Origin: Macrotis lagotis
Taxonomy: Eukaryota; Chordata; Mammalia; Peramelemorphia; Peramelidae
DNA length: 64,000 nucleotides
Assembly (NCBI RefSeq): GCF_037893015.1
Contig: NC_133666.1
Location: forward strand, 655,738,869-655,802,868
Direction: 5' to 3'
The notes below the pieces were generated by a model. The model saw nothing but the letters and a program-made list of their open reading frames with translations, was not told the DNA's origin and did no database searches. The position numbers and the translations under genes were made by a program. Below, one piece after another: positions 11,501 to 23,700 of this stretch (within the stretch, counting starts at the first letter, position 1; the number at the start of each line of letters is the position of its first letter).

Positions 11501-14500
11501 CAGATGTTTTAACAATTCACTGACCTCTCAAGAGCTGGCTGGGCCTGTCTTCTAGGCTTTCCCAAGGTGCTCAATAAACATATAGATGATTGAGAACAAA
11601 CTTCTCAATTTCTTTTTCTGAATTCTAGGGGGGATTTTTTGGTTTTTTGTTTTTTTTTTTTGCAAGGTAAATGGGGTTAAGTGGCTTGCCCAAGGCCACA
11701 CAGCAAGGTAATTATGAAGTGTCTGAGACCAGATTTGAACCCAGGTACTCCTTACTCCAAGGCCGGTGCTTTATCCACTACGCCACCTAGCCGCCCCTCT
11801 TTTTTCTGAATTCTAAAAGTATTATTACTACTACTCTAGGGGAGTAGCCTAGTTGTTCTTATTCTCATATTTGGTTACTTCACAAACCATGGCAACTGGA
11901 GTCCATTTTCTCCATGTTGTATTTGCTTTTGGAGTCAGTTTGGGCCAGTAAAATCCCTTGAAGTGGAAGTTATGTAAAAGGTGCTTTCCTGCAGAACAGT
12001 GGTGTGTCTTAAGAGTATGCTTTTTCAAGGAACAGATATCCAACTTTTTATAAAAAAAAATATCATAGCTGCCATATTTAATCATTTCTATATGATTTGC
12101 CCTGAACATAAAGCACATTATAAAAATTAACAGGGCAATGAAATCATAATGAATTATTTCTAATATCATGAAACCTGAATTTTAAGAGACTTAATGCCAT
12201 CTCATCTCTAAATAAGATGTCCCCCTTTTATAGTGTCCCCAACTTCTCTTTGAAGACTTCTAGTGATTCAGAGCTTACTGCCTTTGAGGTACCTCATTCC
12301 ATTTTTGAAAGCTCTAAGTGGTAGGAAATTTTCCACATCCTGCACTTTGTCAGCATTTTTGTTGTTTGTTTTTTTTTTAAACCTTTTTACCTTTCTCACT
12401 TTTGAATTTCCTTCTGGTAGATTCAGACCAACATTTTAAATTATTAAGATCTTTTAAAATCTAGATTTTCATTTAGTTATCCTTCCCAGCTTTGTGTTGT
12501 CCCAAAATATGATGAACATGCTCTCTCTACCTTTGTTCAGTTCACTGATTAAAAAGCATAGGACCATGAACAATTCCACAGAGTACTTTGGCTTGAGATT
12601 GATCAGTCTTATCACTAGTCTTTGGGGGGGTGTTAATCAATTTGACTCCATATTCCCTTAATTACACTTGCTGCAGTCCAGGGGTGGTATGTCTGTGGCC
12701 TCTCCTGATCACCCTGCCAATCTAGTAAAACCCTCTTAAAAACAAGGAAAAAGAAATTTAGTTAATCTGACATCCCCTGTAGTGTCCAGGATGGCTTTTA
12801 ATGTACTCTAAGACTTTGATGGGAATAGAAGTAATTAGAAAATGAGACTGGGTCTTTTCTCATTCTCTTGCTTGCTCCCACTCTCTGTCCCCACCTCCAC
12901 CTGTCAGGCTCAAGTGACTGCTGTTCTTCACTGTTGACATCTTGCCCTAGACACTGCCATAGACTCTTGAAATCTCCTTTGGGGCCAGTATACCCACAGA
13001 GACTCCAGTCTGTTGTAAGGCTGTAGGATTTAGGGTTGCAAGGGATTGGAAAGATGAATTAGACCAATGTCTGCCTTTTTCTAGATGAGGAAAGTAAAAG
13101 TGAAATCTCTTGTCTGGGGCTCTGCTAGCAGTAATTAGGAGAGTCAGGATTTGAACCCAAGTCTCTGGACTCCAGATCTGTTTTTCACCACCTCACACTC
13201 CAATCACAGTCTGTTCGCCTTCACTCTGCTTCTCATGCCTCTGCTGTTCTGTCTATATGAGCTTCCTGTCACTCAGACTTGGGTTTAATGAATCTGCCCA
13301 AAAGGCAGTGGATTTGCCAGAATCTCTATAAATACTTCCTGTGATGTTTGCTTAGTGTCATTTGCTGTGTGAACCTCGACAAGCACCCTTCCCAGACTTA
13401 TTAGGATCAATTGAGGTAATTTATTTGTGAAGCACTTTGAAAAACCTGCAAATTAGAACACTGTTAACTAGTGATTAGAATCACGGACAGACATTGCTGA
13501 GCACCCAGCTGTATGTAAGGCACTGTGCTAAGTTGGGAATAGAAAAACAAAAACGACAACAATCCCGGAGGCAGCTAGGTGGTGCAGTGGATAGAGCACT
13601 GGCCCTGGAGTTAGGAGTACCTGAGTTCAAATCCGGCCTCAGACACTTAATAATTACCTAGTTGTGTGGCCTTGGGCAAGCCACTTAACCCCATTGCCTT
13701 GCAAAAATAAAAAAAAAATAAAAAAAACAGAAAACAATCCCTACCTACAAGGAGTTTACCTCACATTGAAAGGACAGAGCCTGGCCATGTTAGTCATTTC
13801 AGTCATATCTGACTCTTTGTGACCCCAGTTGGGGTTTTCGTGGCAATGAGACTGGAGTGGTTGCCATTTCCTTCTTCAGCTTATTTTACAGATGAGCAAC
13901 TGGGCACCACTGGAACTAGTGGTGTCTGAGGCTATATTTGAACTCAGGAAGATGGGTTCTCTGGACTCCAGACTCGGCACTCTCCTCTGTACTACCTAGC
14001 TGCCCAGATAAAACAGTAACCAAAGAGGTGGTACCAGAGCTATGCCTTGAAGATCAAGAGAGAAATTCTAAAAGATGGAGAGGCAGAGTGTGACAGTTCA
14101 GTAGGGGCTGGAGACAATTCAGGTGTGTGAAGAGAAGACTTATGATTTTGCTGCAGCTGCTTCTTAGTCTTGGCTCTCTGTGTCTCCTGCAGAGTTAATG
14201 CAGACTGAAGTGCATCACGTCCGAACCCTGAAGATAATGTTGAAAGTCTATTCCAAAGCTCTGAAGGAAGAGATGCAGTTCAGTAGCAGAATCATCAACC
14301 GTATCTTCCCATGTGTGGATGACTTGCTGGAGATGCACAGCCAGTTCTTGTACCGCTTAAAGGAGCGACGCAAAGAGTCCTTGGCAGAAGGGAGTGATCA
14401 GAATTATGTGATTCAGAAAATTGGAGACCTCTTGGTACAACAGGTGGGAACTATAGTAATTGGAGAAATCAGGGTAAAAATTATCATTCTAGCCTCTAGG

Positions 14501-14690
14501 ATCAGTGGAGTGGCCCATAGTCTGGGACCATAGAGAGCGAGATAGTGTCCCCATTTTAGGATCCTCTTTTAGAATTAGGCTTCTTGAGGATCTGTTCTCT
14601 GCAGAAGTTCATGGGAGAGGGATAAAGAACTTATCAGATATGTTGCCCAGATCACTTCTAAAATGAAAAGCAGAAATTCCTGAGGAAAGT

Positions 14691-14727
<37 letters not shown>

Positions 14728-17700
14728 AGTTCTTTCTGGAATCATTTTCTAAACTAAATGCTACTTTTCTCACATTTTTGGCAGTTTTATTAAAACCCTT
14801 ATTTTATCATATTGTTAGGCTGAGTATGCACCTCTAAGATTTCTCTTTTCTTTTTAAAGAGAAACTGAAATTGTAAATAAGTTAGGCAATCTGTTTGAAG
14901 CCTGATGAAATGGATTCAGATAGACTATGGTGGTTACAAACAGGTTTCTCATGATTTGTTTTCTGTCTCATTAGTTTTCAGGTGAAAATGGAGAAAGAAT
15001 GAAAGATAAATATGGCATCTTTTGTTGTGGTCACAATGAAGCTGTCAGTCACTATAAGGAACTGCTCCAGCAAAACAAGAAATTCCAAAATATGATAAAG
15101 GTAAAAAGAAATTAAAGCCTTGTGGCTGAAAATTTTGAGAACTTGACTTTTTCTTGTGTTCCCTGATACTTTTATTCATGAGGAGAGTTATGAATAGTTT
15201 GCAAGAGTATTTTTTTTTTTGCAAAGCAATGTGATTAAGTGACTTACCCAAGGTTACACAGCCAGCAGAGGCTGCATTTAATAGGTCCTTCTGCCTCCAG
15301 GACCCATGCTCTATCCACTGTGCCACCTAGCTGCCCCAGCAAGAATATTTTTATTTTTCTATTTTAATATTTTTTCAGTTACATATATAGTTTTCACCAT
15401 TCATCCTTGTAAAATTTTCTCTCTTTTCCCCCCCTTTCCAAAACAGCAAATAGTCAGAAACTAAACTGAATGGAAAGGGAAAGGGTAGCTGGAGGGTGTA
15501 TGCCAATGTGATGAGCAATGCTATGCACCATCTCATGCTATAGAGCCAAAAAACATGTCCAAGAGAAATATTTTTAACCCAGTAGGAAAAAACTAATATG
15601 CAACATTGTCACTGGGGTTGTCCAGACCCAGAAGGTCAAGGCCACATTCTTAGATATTTTCTGTATCAAAGACTTTGGAGTCCTACCAGGGAGAGAGACA
15701 CAGAGAGAGTCTGTGTCTTTGTGTGCGCAAGTCTTTTGTGTATTCATTTTTAATCATATAATTCCATAGCATAAGAGAATAATTAGCAATATGTTTTGAA
15801 CCAATAAAACTTGTTTCTCTCTTCTTCCCCCCCCCCAGTGACAGGGAAAGGCTAACTAACTTTGTTAGGCTTGCTGCATAATCCCCTGTCCTCCCAGGGA
15901 GCTGTACCCTCCCTTTTTTTTCCCTTTTGGTTTTTTCAAGTTGAAAATCACGTTTTCAAAAGCACTGGGGGGGGGGGGCGGCGGCTAGGTGGCGTAGTGG
16001 ATAAAGCACCGGCCTTGGAGTCAGGAGTACCTGGGTTCAAATCTGGTCTCAGACACTTAATAATTACCTAGCTGTGTGGCCTTGGGCAAGCCACTTAACC
16101 CTGTTTGCCTTACCAAAAAAAAAAAGCACTGGCAGCCTCATACCCTGTAACAGGTCTGTCAGAAGACTAGGAATTCATGATCTGAGAATGGAAAAGTAGA
16201 AAGCAGATTGGCATTGAAGTGGACTAGGTGGAGGAATGAATCAGATTCATAAGCTTGGGCTTTTTCTTTCCATAGAAAATTGGCAACTTTTCCATTGTGA
16301 GGCGGCTTGGTGTTCAGGAATGTATTCTTCTCGTGACTCAGCGAATTACAAAGTACCCTGTGCTGGTGGAACGCATTCTTCAGAATACTGAAGGTACCAG
16401 CGGGCATCATAATTACCATTTGATAAAGAAAATACTGTGAACTATTGGTTCCATATACTGTCTTCCTAATATGCGCCAATTATGGTCCTCTTTTTGCTTC
16501 TGAGTAGTGTACTAGGCATAATTTCTACGAGGTTTCCCCTGACCACTGAAAGGTATTATGGGGTCACTTTAGGTGCCTTTATTTTGATGCATTAGAAATG
16601 AGGACTCTGCAATGGCACAGATAGTAGTTCTTGTTTTAGGAAACCTATGAGCTTTTTAAATTTTAGGATCCTCAGGTTGCTGTAATTGGGGATTCACAGG
16701 TCAGGGGGAGACCATCATTTCTTGTGTTTGCTATGTTTTTAAAAATATGAAAAGAGCTAACTCTGCTTCCTGTGCTAGCTGGCACTGAAGATTATGCAGA
16801 CTTGAACCAGGCTCTTGGCCTCATAAAAGACATTATCACACAAGTCGATGCCAAAGTGAATGAATGTGAGAAGGGGCAGCGTCTCAAAGAGATCGTTGGC
16901 AAGATGGACCTGAAGTCCTCTGGCAAGCTCAAAAATGGGCTGACCTTCCGGAAGGAGGATATGCTCCATCGGCAGCTCCATCTCGATGGAATGTTGTGCT
17001 GGAAGACTGCATCAGGGCGTCTGAAAGGTAAACCTCTCCACTAGGTCAGTTCTATTTGTGACTAGCCATGCCCCTAAAATAGTATCAGTCAGCAAGCATC
17101 AGTCAGTAAGCATTTATTAAATGCTTACTGTATACCAGGCTCTGGGGGTACAGAGAAGGACAGTTAGGAACTTTGTTGTTTATTTAAATAAAATTTGCAT
17201 CATTATGGTGCTTAGGTATAGTTTTGATAAGTTAAGTAACTATACAAATTATTTCTTTCCCTGATTTGCTGATCTGTTTGACTGGGGGAAATATTTGTGT
17301 TTAGCTCTTCTGCGAATGCTTCATGAGTTCTCTTTCATCAAAACACATTTTGAGAGATTCATAGTTTGCAGTCAAGGAAATAAATATCAACCCATGTCAT
17401 GCCAACCCCATGACATCTTTTTGCCCACAAAAAATCAGGGCAAGAAGAAAAGCTGTCTTTACAAAGCTTTACTCTTCAGATTTCCCTAGCAGACCTAACT
17501 TTGCACCAGCTCCTTTTCTTTCCAGTTTGATGTCCCAGTGTTCTTGGTGTTAACTGTAGCTAAGCCACATGGATATGTTCCTTTTGGAACACAGTACATG
17601 CTGTGCAGAAATTTTCCTTGTCACCTTTGTACATTAGGTAGAGGCCTGTTTTTCATGTCTAGGGTTGTAGTAGACTCTTTGCTTCTGGATATGCCTTCAG

Positions 17701-20700
17701 AGAGACACTCTCTAGCTCATTCATTGGCTTGCTGTGGTTGAAATAGGAAAGCAACACACTTGTTTTTTCCTCTAATCCAAGGATGAGGGAAAAGGGAAGA
17801 CCAGGAATGTCTACTCACACCAGGAGGCTTTTTAGATGGTGCAGAGCAAAGTTACTGTCTGTCACCAGACCCCATGTGAACAGTCTGAGGAGACTCCTAG
17901 GACCCTGGAGATCCTCTCATTCAGTTCCTTCATGTTACAGATGAGGCAACTGAGTCCCAAAATGGTGAAGAGCCTTCTGCTGTGGGAGTGCCAGAGATTC
18001 GAACTAACTTTGGATCCTTCCTTCTCAATGGGCTATTGACAGCATTCCATGTTCTCATTCTGCTTTCTTGATAGATGTTCTTGCTGTCCTGTTGACTGAT
18101 GTACTTTTGCTGCTACAAGAAAAGGACCAAAAATATGTCTTTGCATCTGTGGTGAGTATTTTGTGTACTTTCCTCCCTGTAATTGACTCTTAACTCAGTC
18201 CTTCCTGGACAGTCCCTGAGGTCAAGGCCCTCCAGGAGCTGCTGTTTAGTTTTCATCTGTGCCCATCATTACTGCCCAGCTTGCAGATGTTTATAATTCT
18301 AGTCATTCTCTCCTGATGGGAAATAGAAGGCAATTTAGTGAGAAGTGAAAGAGTCAAGTCTGCCTGTGTCTATGCAATGTGAGTTGTGATGTCTCACTGA
18401 GGCGTGAGAATCCAGGGGCAGTCCTCTTGTAAAGCAGCATGGGCACTCCTGCCATAGGTCATTGGAGAATGCTGCAAAGGATAACTTCTGAAAGCAGCTG
18501 TGCTGAGAGACCCAGGAGAGGTGATAGCTTCATACGTGTACAGGGAACTTCCTGGATTTGAGGTATTCCTTTCAGCTCCAAGTTGGATTCTCTTTTCTGG
18601 AGAAGGTGTTTCCAGCTTTTCTTCATTCTCTAGGATAACTACAAAGCTAAGGAAGACATTGGAATCCCTTGTCCCCTACTGTTTTTGATCTGCAAAATGG
18701 ACATGAAGGGGTCCTCTGAACTTTTTTTTTTAGGTTTTTGCAAGGCAAATGGGGTTAAGTGGCTTGCCCAAGGCCACACAGCTAGGTAATTATTAAGTGT
18801 CTGAGACCGTATTTGAACCCAGGTACTCCTGACTCCAGGGGCTGGTGCTTTTTCCACTACCCCACCTAGCTGTGCCCCCCTCTGAACTTTTCTAAAAGTA
18901 TAGGTTTGAGAGGGAAGAGTCATAAATATTTGAGAAAAGAAGAGCAATGATCAGTCAGCCCTAAGCTAGAGTAACACAAACCACTGGAGTCCAGAACTGC
19001 AAGTCCTGAAAGGGGCTTTACTTTAGAAGAGTGGAAGGAGCAAGATTGGGAAGAAAGGATAAAGTTTGACCCCCTGGACAGACTGGCCTACTGAGATAGT
19101 GCACTAAGGAGCCTATTGTGGGAAGGTACAACTTTGTACCTGCCTTTTGTGGTTACCATGTTTATGTGGACTCATCAATAACTCCAAGACAAGAAATGGA
19201 AGCTGATGGTTATTGTGACTTGCCTGCTGAATCTGATAAATCTCTGATCTGTATTCAGGACAATAAAGGGAGAAATGCTGTTTTTAAAGTGAAGATCTTT
19301 GCCAGTGATGTTAGCATTGGGACTTTTTGCCTATAAATGGATTTGAGTTCTTCCAGAGACCATTTTCCACAGGCTTGGCTAATAGATGAGTTTAAAGATG
19401 ATTGATTAGTGTAGTACTGTAGTGTAGCAAATTGTACTAAGGATGAGCATATCTATATTGAGAAAACTGTTCATTTGCTTTTGAAGTGTATTTTTATTTT
19501 ATTTTTATTTTCCAGTGACATGTCAAAATAACTTTTAGTAATTTTTTTGTTTTTAATAGTATTTTTTTCCAATTATATATTGTGAAAATTTTTGCATTCA
19601 TTTTTGCAAGATTATGATTGCCCAACTTTTCTCCCATCCTCTTCTGAAAATGACAGGTAGTTTGATATAGTTTATACATGTAAAACATATTTCCATATTA
19701 GTCTCAGTTGTGGAGGAAACAGGTCCAAAGTGGGGGGAAACATGAGAAAGCATAAAATAATTGAAAAAACATGCTTTGATGCATTCAGAGTTCATCAGTT
19801 CTTTTTCTGGATATGGATAGCATTTTCCTTTCATGAGTCCTTTATACTTGTCTTGGGTCATTCTGTTGCTGAGAAGAATTGAGTCATTCATAGTTGATCA
19901 TCATATATTGTTGCTGATATTTTGATATATAAATGTTTTCCTAGTTCTGGTCATTTTACTTTGCATCTGTTTGTATAAATCTTTCCAGGATTTTGTGAAA
20001 TCTGTCCATTATTCCACAGTAGTATTTCATTACATTCATATACCACATCTTGTTCAGCCATTCCTCAATTGATGGACAAACCTAGAATTTCCAATATTTT
20101 GCCACCACAAAAGGAGCTGCTGTAAATATTTTTGCACATGTAGATCCTTTCCCCCTTTTTATGATCTCTTTGGGATATAGACCTGGTTAGTGTAGTACTG
20201 TAGTGTAGCAAATTACTCTCAGAATAGTTGATCAGTTCACAACTCCATCAGCAGTTCATTAATGTCCCAATTTTCCCACATCTTTTCCAACATTTATGAT
20301 TTTCCTTTTTTGTCATGTAAGCCAATTTGATAGGTATGAGGTGGTGCCTCAGAGTTGTTTTAATTTGCATTTCTCTAATCATTAATGATTTAGAGCATTT
20401 CTTCATGTGTTTCTAGATAGCTTTAATTTTTTTTTCACTGAGGGCTGCCTATTTGACCATTTATCAATTGCTAAATGATTTGTATTCTTAGAAATTTGAC
20501 TCGATTCTCTATATATTTGAGAAATGAGTCATTTATCAGAGACACTGCAAAGATTGTTTCCCATTTTTCTGCTCTCCTAAACTTGATTGCATTGGTTTTG
20601 TTTAAACAAAAGCTTTTTATTTAAAAAAATACAAAATGATCTATTTTACATTTCATAATGAGATCTCTCTCTCTCTTATTTGTTCATGAATTCGTCCTTT

Positions 20701-23700
20701 TTCCATAGATCTTACTAATAGACTATTCCTTGTTTTTCTGTTTTGTGTCTTATGTTTTCCAGTTTTCTCGGCAGTTTTTGTCAGATAGTGAGTTCTTATC
20801 CCAAGTCTTTGGATTTCTCAAACACTAGGTGATTGTGGACATTGACTGCTAATCTTGTTCCACTAATCCATCACTCTATTTCTTAGCCAGTACCAGATAG
20901 TTTTGATGATTAACACTTTCTACTGTAGTTTGAGATCTGAAGGCCACCATCACTTGTTTATCCCCCCCCCCCCCATATTCTTAACCTTTTGTTCTTCCTG
21001 ATGAATTTTGTCTAGCTCTAAGAGATAATTTTTTGGTAGTTTGATAGGTATGGCACTGAAAAGCAGAATTATCATTTTTTATCATATTGACTTGTCCTAC
21101 CCATGAGCAACTGATATTTTTTCTGTTGTTTAGGTCTGACTTTATTTTTTATTTCGTTCTTATAGTTCCTGGGTTTGTCTTGGTAGGTAGACTTGGAATT
21201 ATTTTATATAGTTTACAGTTTTTTAAAATGGAATTTCTCTTTCTATCTCTTGCTGCTAGGATTTGCTAGTCATGAAAAGAAATGCATGGGATTTGTATGG
21301 GTTTATCTTATATGTCCTTTGCTTAAGTTGTTAATTATTTCATCTAGTTTTTTCATTGATTCTCTGGGGTTCTCATAGTATACTATCATATCGTCTGAAA
21401 TGAGTGATAGTTTTGTTTCTTCATTGCCTATTTTAATTCCTTCAATTTCTTTTTTTCCTCTTATTGCTAAAGCTAATATTTCTAGTACTATATTGAAAAA
21501 TAGTGGAGATAATGGGCATCCTTGCTTTACAAACCCTGATCTTACTGGGTTTGTATTACAGTTAATGTTTTCTGATGGCTTTATTTATTTATTATTTATT
21601 TAGTGAGGCAGTAGAGGTTAAGTGACTTGTCTAGGACCGTACAGCTACTAAGTATTAATGGTTAGACTTGAACTCAGGTCCTCCTGACTCCAGGGCTGTT
21701 GTTTTATTCACTGGGCCTACTAGCTACCCCTTGCCGATGGTTTTATCATTTTAAGGAACACTCCCTTTATTCCTATGTATTTATTTTGTCAAAAACTTTT
21801 TCAGCGTCTGTTGAGGTAAATCTTGATTTCTGTTGGTTTCGTTATTGATATGATCAGTTATGTTGATAGTTTTCCTAATATTGAACTAAACCTGTATTAC
21901 TGGTATAAATCCTATCTGATCATAGTGTATAATTCTTGTGATATATTACTGTAATTCCCTTTTTAGTATTTTCAAAATTTTTGTATTAATATTCATTAAG
22001 GAAATTGATCTACAATTTTTTTTCTCTTTTAACTCTTCCTGGTTTGGGTATGAGTACCATGTATTTTTCATAAAAGGAGTTTGGTAGGATTCCTTTGTCT
22101 TTTTTTTTCCAAATAGCTTATATAATATTGGAATTTGTTGTTTTTTTAAAAGTTTGGAAAAATTCACTTATGAATCCATTTGATCTTGGGAATTTTTTCT
22201 TAAGGAGTTCAATTTTTTTTTTCTAAGATGGGGTTATTTAGGCATTTTCTTTCCTGATTTTTTTTTTTTAGGTTTTTTTGCAAGACAGATGTGGTTAAGT
22301 GGCTTGCCCAAGGCCACACAACTAGGTAATTATTAAGTGTCTGAGGCCAGTGCTCTATCCACTTCACCACCTAGCCACCACCTTTGGTTGTCTTTTTAAA
22401 TCAGATTAACTCATGACTTACCTGTCTTACTGGATTTTTTGTTTGTTTTTGTTTTTTCATAAGAACAACTCCTAGTTTTATTTATTAGCACAATAGTTTT
22501 AACTTTCAGTTTTATCTCACCTTTGATTTTCAGGATTTCTAATTTGGTGTTCAATTGGGAATTCTTTTTTTTTTGTTTTGGGTTTTTTTTTTTAATAGCA
22601 TATGTTATTCATTGATCTGTTCTTTTTTTTAACTTTGTTGATATGAGAATTTAGAGAAATAAATTTTTCCTTAAGTACAGTATTTACTGTACCCCACAAA
22701 TTTTGGTATATTGAAGTGCATTTTTAAAAACTTAATTCAGCAAATGAGATCATTGTAAATTCTAACTAGCATTTATTTATAGAAAAACATGAAAACAAAG
22801 TGAAGAAAGTTTCATATGAGTTGAGTACCTTTAAAGTGTGAACAGTTTCGTTAATAACAAGGAACTGGCCCTTTTTAAAAAATTTTTCTTTTTTTAAAAT
22901 TTTTTTATTTTTATTGAATTTTACAATTTTTCTCCCAATCTCGCTCCTCCCCAAAGAAGGCAGTCTGATAGTCTTTAGATTGTTTGCATACTATACATTT
23001 AACAAAATTGAATGTGTTGAGAGTAAAATCATATCCTAAATGGAAAAAATAAAATATAATAAGAAATAGCAAAATTACATAATAACTTTTCTTAAATTAA
23101 AGGTAATAGTCTTTGATCTTTGTTTAAACTCCACAGTTCTTTCTTTTGATACAGATGGTATTCTGCATCGCAAATACCCTAAAATTGTCCCTGATTGTTG
23201 CACTGATGGAATGAGCAAGTCCATCAAAGTTCACCATCACCCCCATGCTGCTGTTAGGGTATACAATGTTTTTCTGGTTCTGCTCATCTCGCTCATCATC
23301 AGTTCATGCAGATCCCTCCAGGCTTCTCTGAATTCCCATCCCTCCTGGTTTCTAACAGAACAGTAGTGTTCCACGACCTATACATAGACCACACTTTGTT
23401 CAGCCATTCCCCAATTGATGGACATTCACTCAATTTCCAATTCTTGTCTACCACAAACAGAGCCACCATGAATATTGTTGTACATTTTACCCTTTTTTCA
23501 TGATGTCTTCAGAATAATGGTATTCCTGGATCAAAGGGTTTGCACATTTTTGTTGCCCTTTGCCCTCTTTTTGCAGTATTTTTATTATTGCATTTTTCCA
23601 TTTCCTCCTGAGCAGCTGTCAGCTATTAGTGCCAAGATCCTGCTTGAAGAGTTCTCTTATTACTGGCATGTTCATGCAGGGGCCTGATTGGGGTGAGTGG

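Larger units (their letters stand above)
9455..14192 (+). other. ARHGEF18: ARHGEF18 intron 3
   Basis: A 4.7-kb intron with a LINE 3' end (10.94-11.56 kb), SINEs and MIR-like pieces. No further exon was recognised. Confidence 0.85.
19490..22745 (-). mobile_element. 5'-truncated L1 LINE with ORF2 relic
   Basis: About 3.2 kb in reverse orientation. The minus strand at 22,167-21,946 encodes a stretch including [20 protein letters not shown] and [11 protein letters not shown], the start of the L1 ORF2 reverse transcriptase domain. Downstream segments match L1 ORF2 C-terminal and 3'UTR wording. Several frames are broken, so it is dead. Two SINEs sit inside it (21.6 and 22.3 kb). Confidence 0.88.
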
